Assembly (NCBI RefSeq): GCF_000235505.1
Contig: NZ_JH379029.1
Span: 447,798 to 511,797, forward strand
DNA: 64,000 nt
Direction of reading: 5' to 3'
DNA from: Hungatella hathewayi WAL-18680
GTDB lineage: Bacteria; Bacillota; Clostridia; Lachnospirales; Lachnospiraceae
In this document: in pieces, positions 27,251-34,634 of the stretch
How the letters are laid out: each line of letters starts with the position of its first letter
How positions within the stretch are numbered: the stretch's first letter is position 1
Translations under genes and position numbers: made by a program
The notes under the pieces: generated by a model
The model's input: only the letters and a program-made list of their open reading frames with translations
Told to the model about the DNA's origin: nothing
Database searches by the model: none

Positions 27251-27976
27251 TCAATAAAAAACAATATTTTTTCCACCCACCCGGCATACATCACACTCGT
27301 GACAAAGCACTGGTATATTTGTCACATAAAATTTTTCCATGCAATACATAAGCGAATGTTCATCAAGTGCAATCGGCAAATATTCTGAATACTTATACGG
27401 CGTAACGTCATCATCTTCATAGTCTAACTCCACCTTTGCTGCCGGAAAAAGACTGTCAATATATGCAATTTCTTCATCGTTTATAAATTCACCCGTCAGA
27501 ACTTCCGCATCGCAAATGTCAGCAGGATGATCATTAGACCCCAGATATGGCACATAAACACAAGTATGATTCATAATCGCCTTCTTAATCGCCTCTGCTT
27601 CGCTGCTATCTATCTTCACGTAAACTTCCCAGCATGGATTCTCCAGCCATTGCTGCTTCACAATCAAATTTCCGCCTTGTTCCTGAGATGCATACCCCAC
27701 AGAATTATTAAAACTTTGAACTTTTTTCGGTATATATCCCTTACTCCCTTTTTGAGGCACTATGGAAATACTGATATCCTTCAATCTCTCATAAAACTCG
27801 GGATATTGATCCTCTTCGGTCATCTGAGCATATCCATTATACCCCAAGATCGCCCCAAAAATCCCCAACAGTGCAACTTTATGGATATTACCATATGTGA
27901 AGTAATAATAAGTATTTACCTCAGGCATTTTAAAAAAGGCATTCTTCCCCTTCAAGGTAAATTTTAAAATCTCCAT
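27251..27976 (-). CDS. cas5: Cascade subunit Cas5 (I-B)
   Basis: 241 residues from ATG 27976 (AGAGG upstream), overlapping the cas7 stop by 2 codons or fewer. The N-terminus ILKFTLKGKNAFFKMPEVN, then ALLGIFGAILGYNGY, matches the RAMP fold of Cas5h/Cas5b. It caps the 5' handle of crRNA in Cascade. In many I-B systems without Cas5 catalytic activity Cas6 performs processing, and a Cas6 is present here. No truncation is seen; a longer upstream open frame lacks a ribosome site. Confidence 0.92.
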   Translation of the reverse strand: MEILKFTLKGKNAFFKMPEVNTYYYFTYGNIHKVALLGIFGAILGYNGYAQMTEEDQYPEFYERLKDISISIVPQKGSKGYIPKKVQSFNNSVGYASQEQGGNLIVKQQWLENPCWEVYVKIDSSEAEAIKKAIMNHTCVYVPYLGSNDHPADICDAEVLTGEFINDEEIAYIDSLFPAAKVELDYEDDDVTPYKYSEYLPIALDEHSLMYCMEKFYVTNIPVLCHECDVCRVGGKNIVFY

Positions 27977-27977
27977 T

Positions 27978-28943
27978 TTATACCTCTTTCTGTGTGAGGA
28001 TATTATAGTATTTCGCTCCGTTAATTTTTTCAGGGTCAATTTTCGTAGTATATGGATTATAGTAAATCTCAACAGAAAGAATCTTATCCTTTACCTGTTC
28101 AAAGAGGTCCGCGCAAGTAATGGTGATTGTATTGACATCCCCTTTTTCAAACTCGATATACTCCGTCAATGTTGGCAGATAAAAATCTTCTTTTGTTTCC
28201 ACAAATAACGCAAATTCATTTTCACAGCCAGCTTTTGAATTCGTGGCAAACGATGTTGCTGATGTAAGTGCCGCTTTTTTAAACATTTCATAATCTGATT
28301 CAAGATACCCTTCCGTTACGCCAAGTTCCATATACCCTTTATATGCCAATGGATTAATGGAAAATGGATAAAAGTAATGTGCTTCATTACTTACAATCTT
28401 TGTTCCCAATGTGGAATTTTTAGCTTCTTCTCCCTCATCTCCCTCAGACTTTTTACTTTTTTCCTTCGCCTTTGGGTCTCGGAATGGGGACAAAATTGGC
28501 TGCTCCTGTGGTTCTGTGCCATCATATTTATTAAATCCCTGACCAATCTGGACAGCTCCCGTAATAGAAATATTATTTCCTGCCTCCGCAAATGTAGCGC
28601 CAAAATTCTTAATATCTACGGCCTGGAAAAGTTTCTTTAGAACTTCTCTAACATCCCCGCCCTTTTTCAGTTCCACACCAAATACCTGTTCATACCTTTC
28701 TTTCAAGGTACGTGGGATAAGATTCACTTCTCCCTTTTTTCCCTCCTCAAAACACATCGACTTAATATAGATGACCGGCTTTCCTTCATTTTCCCACATT
28801 TTTTTCATCGGGTATTTTAAAGCCTTATCGCTTCCATATGTCTGACCATCAGAGGTTGTTTTGGGATATCCTGAAAAATCTGCATTCCAATTTGCCATAA
28901 TTGAAGAAATTCCTAATACTCCATACACTCTTTTATTCATCAT
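27978..28943 (-). CDS. cas7: Cascade backbone subunit Cas7 (I-B)
   Basis: About 321 residues; ATG 28943 (or 28940) has AGGAGG 9 bp upstream and overlaps the cas8b stop. RVYGVLGISSIMANWNADFSGYP is the typical Csh2/Cst2-like N-terminus, and NNISITGAVQIGQGFNK is the conserved glycine-rich RNA-binding segment. An acidic and lysine-rich loop (KEKSKKSEGDEGEEAK) interrupts the middle. Several copies of the protein coat the spacer part of the crRNA. Confidence 0.93.
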   Translation of the reverse strand: MMNKRVYGVLGISSIMANWNADFSGYPKTTSDGQTYGSDKALKYPMKKMWENEGKPVIYIKSMCFEEGKKGEVNLIPRTLKERYEQVFGVELKKGGDVREVLKKLFQAVDIKNFGATFAEAGNNISITGAVQIGQGFNKYDGTEPQEQPILSPFRDPKAKEKSKKSEGDEGEEAKNSTLGTKIVSNEAHYFYPFSINPLAYKGYMELGVTEGYLESDYEMFKKAALTSATSFATNSKAGCENEFALFVETKEDFYLPTLTEYIEFEKGDVNTITITCADLFEQVKDKILSVEIYYNPYTTKIDPEKINGAKYYNILTQKEV

Positions 28944-30672
28944 TTCTTTCTGCCTCCTTTTTTTCAAAAATCAAATTATTAGCTGCGACACCAGCGGCAA
29001 TCATAGTGGTGTCTATTTTCTCAACTGGTTTATGAATCATTACATTACTAAATAAGCGCTTCACTCTCAAATCCATGTACATAATATCATAGTCATATTT
29101 CTTAAATAACACCTCTAAATGACTCTTAATCATATCATCGTCCTTCGCATTAAGGAATGGATTAATAAATGATAATGGTTTCTTTGCCGCTTTGCTCTTG
29201 TTAATAAAATAAGAAACCATCTGACCAATCGCAAAATAATACTCCTCATCGTTGTCAAACATCCAATCATCTTTCTCATTAATATGTTTTCGTAAACTTT
29301 CTACAACTGGGTACATAATTTCCTCCTTCTTAAAATAATCTTTTAATGACCAAAGTAAATTAATTTGATGACGTGTCTTTTTCCAATAACCTTTATTAAT
29401 AGAATTATAAATCATCGTTTTTGAGCATTTCTGAAGAACCGGCCACGGATTTACTCCATCATTTTTATAGAACCAGGAAAATAATAATTCTCTGGACATA
29501 ATCAGATTTTGAACCAACGTTCCATCTTTAATTGTTATATCTCCCACATCCGTAAAATAATTAGAAATAAGACTTTTCCCAAACAATACATCATCTATCA
29601 ATAACTCTAAGCGTTTCCGGTCTGTTATCATTCCATAGTTGTCACTCTGGTCTGTTTCTAGGTACTGTTGATAAAAAAATGTGGTCTGCAGATGGGGATT
29701 ATAACAGGGAACAGCATCTACATTATGTATCTCAGCCTCCATGCCTTTTTTCAAACGGATAAAATATCCACTCATATCTGCCGTTGGACTTTCTCCATTT
29801 TTCAGTGGAATAATCTCTTTCCTATTCTCATCAAAATAAATATTCAGATTTCCTTTTGATGCCTGTCCATATAAAAAGTCATAAAACTTTGCTTGTAACA
29901 TCACCTGCTCTCGGTTCAAAAGATAAGGGACTTGAACCCTTTTGGATTTGTTTGCCAAAAAGACCTTCTTAGAATTCATCCCCATATTATCATTTGGCAG
30001 GCCATATATTTCATCATTTATCAAACAATTAAAGTCATTATTATTATAAATATTGGGAATCGTATACCGGCTGCCTTCTTTTCGATATAGTTCCTTTGTC
30101 TTTGCCTCATCTGGAAATATAAAATACAATTTCAAATAGTCTTTTTTGCTTGTGTCAATTTCCAACTTCGACAAGTTTTCCCGAACCCACTGGTGAATCT
30201 GCTCAGCAAGTATCCTGTCAACTTCCCCGCACATTTTTTCCGTCTCTTCATAAAGTTTCCGAACATTTGGTTTCGAATATTTTTGAATAGGATTTTTAAG
30301 TATCTCATAGTAAAGGTCCAAAACTTCTGAAGATAACTTTCCGGTTGCGATACTTTCTTTTTTCACTGCAAAAGACAAATAATTATTGGAGTGAATCACT
30401 TTCTGCGGGTCCACAGGTTTATTCATAGCTATCAACTTACTGTAATAATCTAACGTACTGATTAAACGATAGTTTGAACTCGTCTTCCCCTCCAGCTTCC
30501 CATCTTTTTTATTAAATCGAATGGCAACCGTATCTTTTACGTTCCACTGTGGCTCGGACATTTCTATCAAAATGTAGGTTCCATCTTTTGGAACATAGTT
30601 GTCCAATACTAACCGTTCATCATCATATTTATCCAATTTATACTTAAATATTTCCAAACAATCCTGTATCAA
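28933..30672 (-). CDS. cas8b: Cascade large subunit Cas8b
   Basis: 579 residues, TTG start at 30672 with GGGGGGAT upstream. It is the large, poorly conserved subunit placed between cas6 and cas7, as in I-B (Csh1/Cas8b). Recognisable parts are the N-terminal LEIFKYKLDKY region and a C-terminal helical domain (YFAIGQMVSYFINKSKAAKKPLSF) that likely acts as the small subunit. No zinc-ribbon Cys pairs were seen. Cas8b recognises the PAM. Family assignment rests partly on position. Confidence 0.88.
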   Translation of the reverse strand: MIQDCLEIFKYKLDKYDDERLVLDNYVPKDGTYILIEMSEPQWNVKDTVAIRFNKKDGKLEGKTSSNYRLISTLDYYSKLIAMNKPVDPQKVIHSNNYLSFAVKKESIATGKLSSEVLDLYYEILKNPIQKYSKPNVRKLYEETEKMCGEVDRILAEQIHQWVRENLSKLEIDTSKKDYLKLYFIFPDEAKTKELYRKEGSRYTIPNIYNNNDFNCLINDEIYGLPNDNMGMNSKKVFLANKSKRVQVPYLLNREQVMLQAKFYDFLYGQASKGNLNIYFDENRKEIIPLKNGESPTADMSGYFIRLKKGMEAEIHNVDAVPCYNPHLQTTFFYQQYLETDQSDNYGMITDRKRLELLIDDVLFGKSLISNYFTDVGDITIKDGTLVQNLIMSRELLFSWFYKNDGVNPWPVLQKCSKTMIYNSINKGYWKKTRHQINLLWSLKDYFKKEEIMYPVVESLRKHINEKDDWMFDNDEEYYFAIGQMVSYFINKSKAAKKPLSFINPFLNAKDDDMIKSHLEVLFKKYDYDIMYMDLRVKRLFSNVMIHKPVEKIDTTMIAAGVAANNLIFEKKEAERNDE

Positions 30673-30684
30673 CGCTATCCCCCC

Positions 30685-31383
30685 TTACACGTAATGACAA
30701 TTTACAAATCCCATCCCTCTCGAATTCATTTCACAAATCCCAGTTCCCAGGGCCATGTAAGCCAGCGCCTGCGCCGTCTCATTATCCGCTATCTTTAACT
30801 CAATCTTATCTGCAAGTAGTTTTACGTTTTTGTAAGGAACTGGAATTGGCCCATAATTCTTAAATTCCAGAAGTGTATGTAATTCAAAATTCTCATCCAG
30901 TTTTGTATGTTCTAGTTCATTATATTTCTTAATTAAATTTACCTTCAATCGCTGTTCAAAATCTTCGAACGTCATATCATCTCTCCAATATCCATTATTT
31001 TTACCTTTCACAATTACCGGAGTGATAGAATATAGGGAGGTAATATGTTTTTTACTTATCATTCGATTTTCACAGGTTAAACCTTTCATTAAATTATTTT
31101 CATGCTTTGGAAGGTTGTAGGATAGGTATTCAATCAAATCTTTGTTGGTGCTCCGCACAATAAACTGATATACCTGCTCCCGTTTATAAATTCCTTCTTT
31201 TTCTATAGGATACAAACCATTAAAGCAATATTGTTTATAACAATTTTCATTATGCATCTGCTCCCATACTTCATTTTCTATCAATACTCCATCAATAAAA
31301 TCGGTAACCGCAGCGTAGGAATCTTCTTTACTGATACTTTGTAATGTAAATATCTTTATTCGAATTTCAAAAACATAGTGCAT
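30685..31383 (-). CDS. cas6: CRISPR endoribonuclease Cas6
   Basis: 232 residues from ATG 31383 (AGGAGG 8 bp upstream). The C-terminus contains the glycine-rich loop GTGICEMNSRGMGFV that defines Cas6, and the N-terminal ferredoxin fold starts HYVFEIRIKIFTL. It cuts pre-crRNA within the repeat to leave an 8-nt handle (ATTTAAAT). It is the first gene of the cas operon; its 362-bp upstream region contains two promoters and a lone repeat-like element. Confidence 0.95.
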   Translation of the reverse strand: MHYVFEIRIKIFTLQSISKEDSYAAVTDFIDGVLIENEVWEQMHNENCYKQYCFNGLYPIEKEGIYKREQVYQFIVRSTNKDLIEYLSYNLPKHENNLMKGLTCENRMISKKHITSLYSITPVIVKGKNNGYWRDDMTFEDFEQRLKVNLIKKYNELEHTKLDENFELHTLLEFKNYGPIPVPYKNVKLLADKIELKIADNETAQALAYMALGTGICEMNSRGMGFVNCHYV

Positions 31384-31466
31384 TTTTTATATATCCTCCT
31401 TTGCTTATATTTCAATTAATTGTCACACACACATTACTTCTAAATGAATCGTTATCTATTAAACTT

Positions 31467-31495
31467 ATATTAACTCACAATTTTCCACTTGTAAA
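31467..31495 (-). promoter_or_regulatory. Probable cas operon promoter
   Basis: TTTACA (31490-31495) and TAATAT (31467-31472) are separated by exactly 17 bp on the minus strand, giving a start near 31460 and a leader of about 77 nt before cas6. The boxes are moderate matches to sigma-A consensus in AT-rich DNA. Confidence 0.5.
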
Positions 31496-31553
31496 TAGTT
31501 TTTTATATTTTGTGATTTATCATTTAATTTGATTTTATTCATCCTTAAAAACA

Positions 31554-31584
31554 AAACAATTACAGCAATCTGTTCTTCTTCAAC
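31554..31584 (-). ncRNA. Lone CRISPR-repeat-like element upstream of cas6 (candidate crRNA-like RNA)
   Basis: On the minus strand GTTGAAGAAGAACAG (31570-31584) is identical to the first half of the array repeat. The second half is changed but keeps the Cas6 stem: ACAG-ATTG-CTGT here versus ACAG-TAG-CTGT in the arrays, followed by a diverged handle AATTGTTT. No second repeat follows within 150 bp. It lies 60 nt downstream of its own strong promoter and 170 bp before cas6. This arrangement matches crRNA-like regulators or antitoxins of type I systems (CreR, CreA), but a decayed array is also possible. Confidence 0.65.
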
Positions 31585-31650
31585 ATTACTTAAAATGATT
31601 AATAATGTAATTATTTAAAAAAATCTCATTTTCCTATTCATCGAAGATTA

Positions 31651-31679
31651 ATTATACCACATCTACTTTTTTTACACAA
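31651..31679 (-). promoter_or_regulatory. Promoter of the repeat-like element
   Basis: TTGTGT (31674-31679), 17 bp, then TATAAT (31651-31656) with the extended -10 TGG. The TGGTATAAT block resembles TGGTATTAT in both CRISPR leaders. A transcript from about 31644 would carry the repeat-like element and could run into cas6. Confidence 0.65.
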
Positions 31680-31745
31680 ATAAAATCATCTGACATACCC
31701 CTTATCTCCAAAGGATTAAACAGAAATACTATTTTTATTGCAAGT

Positions 31746-33161
31746 TTATTTATGAGATGAAATATATTTTTGATTCCTACTACTAGGTTTTTCCGGAAGC
31801 GTCATTTCAAGCATTCCGGTTTTTAAAAGTGGTTTTAGGTATGCTCTTCTGAAATGAGCACGATTTACAATACCAATGTAACTTTGAATTTCTTCCCTTG
31901 TCCGTGCTTCTTTACAATAAGCAATAATCTCCTTCATCCGTTTGCTTTTATCTTGGATGGTGTCTTGGATGGTGTCTTGGATGGTGTCTTGGATGGTGTC
32001 TTCTTCCATATTGTAATTGATGTTCTTCAACACCACTCTAAAATCAGACGGTGTAGAGAAAAACTCTGGTTTTAACTGTTCCGTATACCCTGGCAATTTT
32101 CTTGTTTCACTTAAAATCTTTTTCAAACCACTGCCACGACGTTCCATATATTTCATCCGGTGAAACAAGTCTGCAATAACCGGATTCCGACGCACGGAGC
32201 CAATAGAATCGATATCACATTCCTGAATAGGTCTTCCTTCAAACATACCACCAGGGGATTGTATTTCCAGTCGGTCATCATACATATCAACATGAATCTC
32301 ACTACCCGCCACAATATAATCACGATGTATAAGGGCATTAACAAGTGCTTCCATCACCGCTCTATCCGCATAATCAGGTTTATCTATACGATAACGAGCT
32401 TCTTTTACAAAACGTACTTTAGAATTATTACGAACAAAATCACAACTACTTTGCAAAAGATAAATCAAATTTCCTTCATATTCTTTATCATCCAATGCAT
32501 CATCAAAAATAGAACCTTTTTCAAGACCATTCCAACGAGTACAAAATACTCTGGAATTGTACACAATATATTGGTCAGCAAGCAGCTTTCCGGCATTTGT
32601 CAATACGCCCTCCCTATTGGTCAGGCCAAAAGAAAAGTAATCGGATGTTTCCAATCGAACCCCTGTGCGCTCTCGATAAGTAGCTTCCAAAAGCGTAAAG
32701 CTGTAATCCTCCTTGCGTGCATCTGTAAGTAATGTATCAAAGGAGCGATTAGACCCCTTTAAAATTAATTCATTAACAACATAATCCGGTGCCACCACAC
32801 TTTCATTTCCAACACGAATATATGCTTCCATTATGCCATCCGCCTTATAATAATATGGCGTTGTTCGGCCGGCAGCAATTGACAGCAACAATATATCTTT
32901 ATCACCCTCCCTGACAGGAGTAAGAACAAATTGAGGCAATGGCGTTATACGTTCCTTAATAAAACGACTAATCGCTTCTGCGTCAGACTGAATATCCTCA
33001 ATCCCTGTAATTTTACCCTCATTATCAATACCAAAAAATAAGGTTCCACCAATACCATTAGCAAAAGCGCTGACACTTTTCAACCAGCTTTTAGGCCTTC
33101 TAGTTTCAAGAGCAACCTTGAAATCACACTCAGTTGCTTCTGCAATCAATTTCTCAATCAT
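31746..33161 (-). CDS. AlbA_2/Schlafen-like, GHKL-ATPase and winged-helix protein
   Basis: 471 residues from ATG 33161 (GGGAGG 6 bp upstream). Residues about 5-125 form an AlbA_2/Schlafen-type nucleic-acid-binding domain (ECDFKVALE, VSAFANGIGGTLFFGIDNEG). Residues about 280-360 form a HATPase_c_4 module (AVMEALVNALIHRDY, GMFEGRPI, RRGSGLKKIL). A linker of four TIQD repeats and a C-terminal winged helix (EIQSYIGIVNRAHFRRAYLKPLL) follow. Related proteins are considered transcriptional regulators or accessory defence factors. It lies between the cas operon and array 2 and is expressed toward cas6. Confidence 0.85.
   Translation of the reverse strand: MIEKLIAEATECDFKVALETRRPKSWLKSVSAFANGIGGTLFFGIDNEGKITGIEDIQSDAEAISRFIKERITPLPQFVLTPVREGDKDILLLSIAAGRTTPYYYKADGIMEAYIRVGNESVVAPDYVVNELILKGSNRSFDTLLTDARKEDYSFTLLEATYRERTGVRLETSDYFSFGLTNREGVLTNAGKLLADQYIVYNSRVFCTRWNGLEKGSIFDDALDDKEYEGNLIYLLQSSCDFVRNNSKVRFVKEARYRIDKPDYADRAVMEALVNALIHRDYIVAGSEIHVDMYDDRLEIQSPGGMFEGRPIQECDIDSIGSVRRNPVIADLFHRMKYMERRGSGLKKILSETRKLPGYTEQLKPEFFSTPSDFRVVLKNINYNMEEDTIQDTIQDTIQDTIQDKSKRMKEIIAYCKEARTREEIQSYIGIVNRAHFRRAYLKPLLKTGMLEMTLPEKPSSRNQKYISSHK
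31951..31998 (-). repeat. 12-bp tandem repeat, four copies, inside the AlbA/ATPase gene
   Basis: Four perfect copies of TCTTGGATGGTG (plus-strand sense) encode TIQD-type tetrapeptides in the linker between ATPase and winged-helix domains. The unit is a multiple of three, so copy changes keep the frame and alter only linker length. Confidence 0.9.
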
Positions 33162-33207
33162 AGCCAACCTCCCTAAATAAGGCAAAACCACCTCGTCCAC
33201 TATTTAT

Positions 33208-33237
33208 ATTATACTCTAGACCTGTGATTTATTTCAA
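33208..33237 (-). promoter_or_regulatory. AlbA/ATPase gene promoter using a decayed CRISPR repeat
   Basis: TATAAT (33208-33213) lies 18 bp downstream of TTGAAA (33232-33237) on the minus strand, a good sigma-A promoter about 45 bp ahead of the start codon. The -35 box falls inside the degenerate terminal repeat of array 2 (33231-33259). Confidence 0.7.
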
Positions 33238-33981
33238 TTCAATATTATTCTTTTTCAACTAGAATGGTCACCGAAACAATAACCAATTCCAAAGGATTTA
33301 AATACAGCTACTGTTCTTCTTCACTAATGTCCATGCCCTTGTATATCTTGCAAAAATTTAATTTAAATACAGCTTCTGTTCTTCTTCACCCTCCGGATGG
33401 CCGCCCTGTCTCCTCCAGGGCCTATAATTTAAATACAGCTTCTGTTCTTCTTCAACGTACATCCACTGTCAACGGGCATCTACGGGCCATGAAATTTAAA
33501 TACAGCTACTGTTCTTCTTCAACCGCGACGCCCATGGGACTGTCCGGGTCCATGTTGTATTTAAATACAGCTACTATTCTTCTTCAACCATACAACCTAT
33601 TTCCCAGGCATCTCCACAGCAGAATTTAAATACAGCTACTGTTCTTCTTCAACCCATCAGAGTGATACTCAATCTGCACCTTACCAGCATTTAAATACAG
33701 CTACTGTTCTTCTTCAACGGATTGATTGTTCTGGTGGTGCTTTTAGCATTTCATTTAAATACTGCTACTGTTCTTCTTCAACTGCAAGTTGTTTCGCTTT
33801 GTAATCATCAATCAATATCATTTAAATACAGCTACTGTTCTTCTTCACCGGAAGGCGCTCACCTGTATTGCGGTATACAACCTCCATTTAAATACAGCTT
33901 CTGTTCTTCTTCACCTAGCCGACTATTTTAATGTTACTGTCGATTTCTTAAATTTAAATACAGCTACTGTTCTTCTTCACC
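33231..33981 (-). CRISPR. CRISPR array 2, type I-B, 12 repeats
   Basis: Twelve repeats (including a strongly decayed one at 33231-33259) and 11 spacers of about 35-37 bp share the repeat of array 1. Many copies carry changes: a terminal CACC or CACT instead of CAAC at 33296, 33361, 33820, 33886 and 33952, CTTCTG at 33361, 33427 and 33886, and single changes at 33559 and 33753. The decayed repeat marks the left as trailer, and the leader lies at 33982, so transcription is leftward toward the AlbA gene and the cas operon. Confidence 0.97.
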
Positions 33982-34180
33982 CAACATATCTAAAGCATTT
34001 TTTCCCTTTATAATACCATATCCCCCAGTAATATCAACATATACTCAATTTTTTACCAAGCTGTCCCCGCACTTTATTATATCTCTTCTAATTCCCTTCA
34101 GAAACTAGCATTTATGCAGTCTTTCAGCTTTTACCAGACTTTTCTGCCTGGTAAATTTATATTTAAATATTTCCCATGAA
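33982..34180 (-). promoter_or_regulatory. Leader of CRISPR array 2
   Basis: A promoter TTGATA-N16-TATTAT with extended -10 TGG lies at 34010-34037, again about 29 bp before the first repeat. As in leader 1, GGTAAAAAATTGA precedes it. TTTACCAG...CTGGTAAA forms an inverted pair near 34135-34162. The rest of the gap to the DUF3783 gene at 34220 shows nothing more. Confidence 0.82.
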
Positions 34181-34219
34181 GAGTATCTGTTAAAGCAATT
34201 CTCCACTTTTATCCCCATA

Positions 34220-34594
34220 TCATAAACTCATCTTCTTATGCTCTTCCCTAATCTCTTCATACAAATGATAAAACGACCACCCGCAATTACTCTCCGTCAC
34301 CACAGCCTTCAGCGCAATCTTCGGCACCCCGGCTTTTCTCAGATTCATCAGCAGTTCATCCATCCTCCTGCTGGTAAAACCTCTCATAACCAGCATCTCC
34401 TCCTCAATCACCGGCAGTACTTCCGGTATTTCTGACTCTGGATATCCTTCGATTCCAGCCAAATACCCAACCGTCTGTGTCACCTGCTCCGGGGTGATGT
34501 TTTTGATTCGGACGCCCATGCGGACCAGAACCCCTTTCAATTTAGCTACATTCGGATTCTGAACCGTATTGTAATATAACACCATCTCTCTCAT
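34220..34594 (-). CDS. DUF3783 domain protein
   Basis: 124 residues from ATG 34594 (AAGGGAG upstream). The C-terminal half carries the DUF3783 pattern: EEEMLVMRGFTSRRMDELL, RKAGVPKIALKAVVTESNCGW and LYEEIREEHKKM. The function of the family is unknown. It starts 40 bp after the SMC gene stop on the same strand and probably shares its transcript. In this position a Wadjet operon would be expected to have jetD, with which it has no resemblance. Confidence 0.8.
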   Translation of the reverse strand: MREMVLYYNTVQNPNVAKLKGVLVRMGVRIKNITPEQVTQTVGYLAGIEGYPESEIPEVLPVIEEEMLVMRGFTSRRMDELLMNLRKAGVPKIALKAVVTESNCGWSFYHLYEEIREEHKKMSL

Positions 34595-34634
34595 TTATTA
34601 ACTCCCTTTCTATCCGATAAACTTTGCCGTCTTC

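Noticed and set aside
31498-31515. Short GTTTTT match between the sequence after the repeat-like element and the cas promoter region
   Set aside because: Six bases in very AT-rich DNA are expected by chance; not evidence of a CreR target.
21035-33981. Self-targeting spacers
   Set aside because: No obvious match to this window was noticed by eye, but a real search of the genome was not possible, so nothing is claimed.
17600-34200. Prophage or insertion-sequence origin of the AT-rich block
   Set aside because: No transposase, integrase, phage structural gene, tRNA attachment site or flanking target duplication was seen; base composition alone is insufficient.
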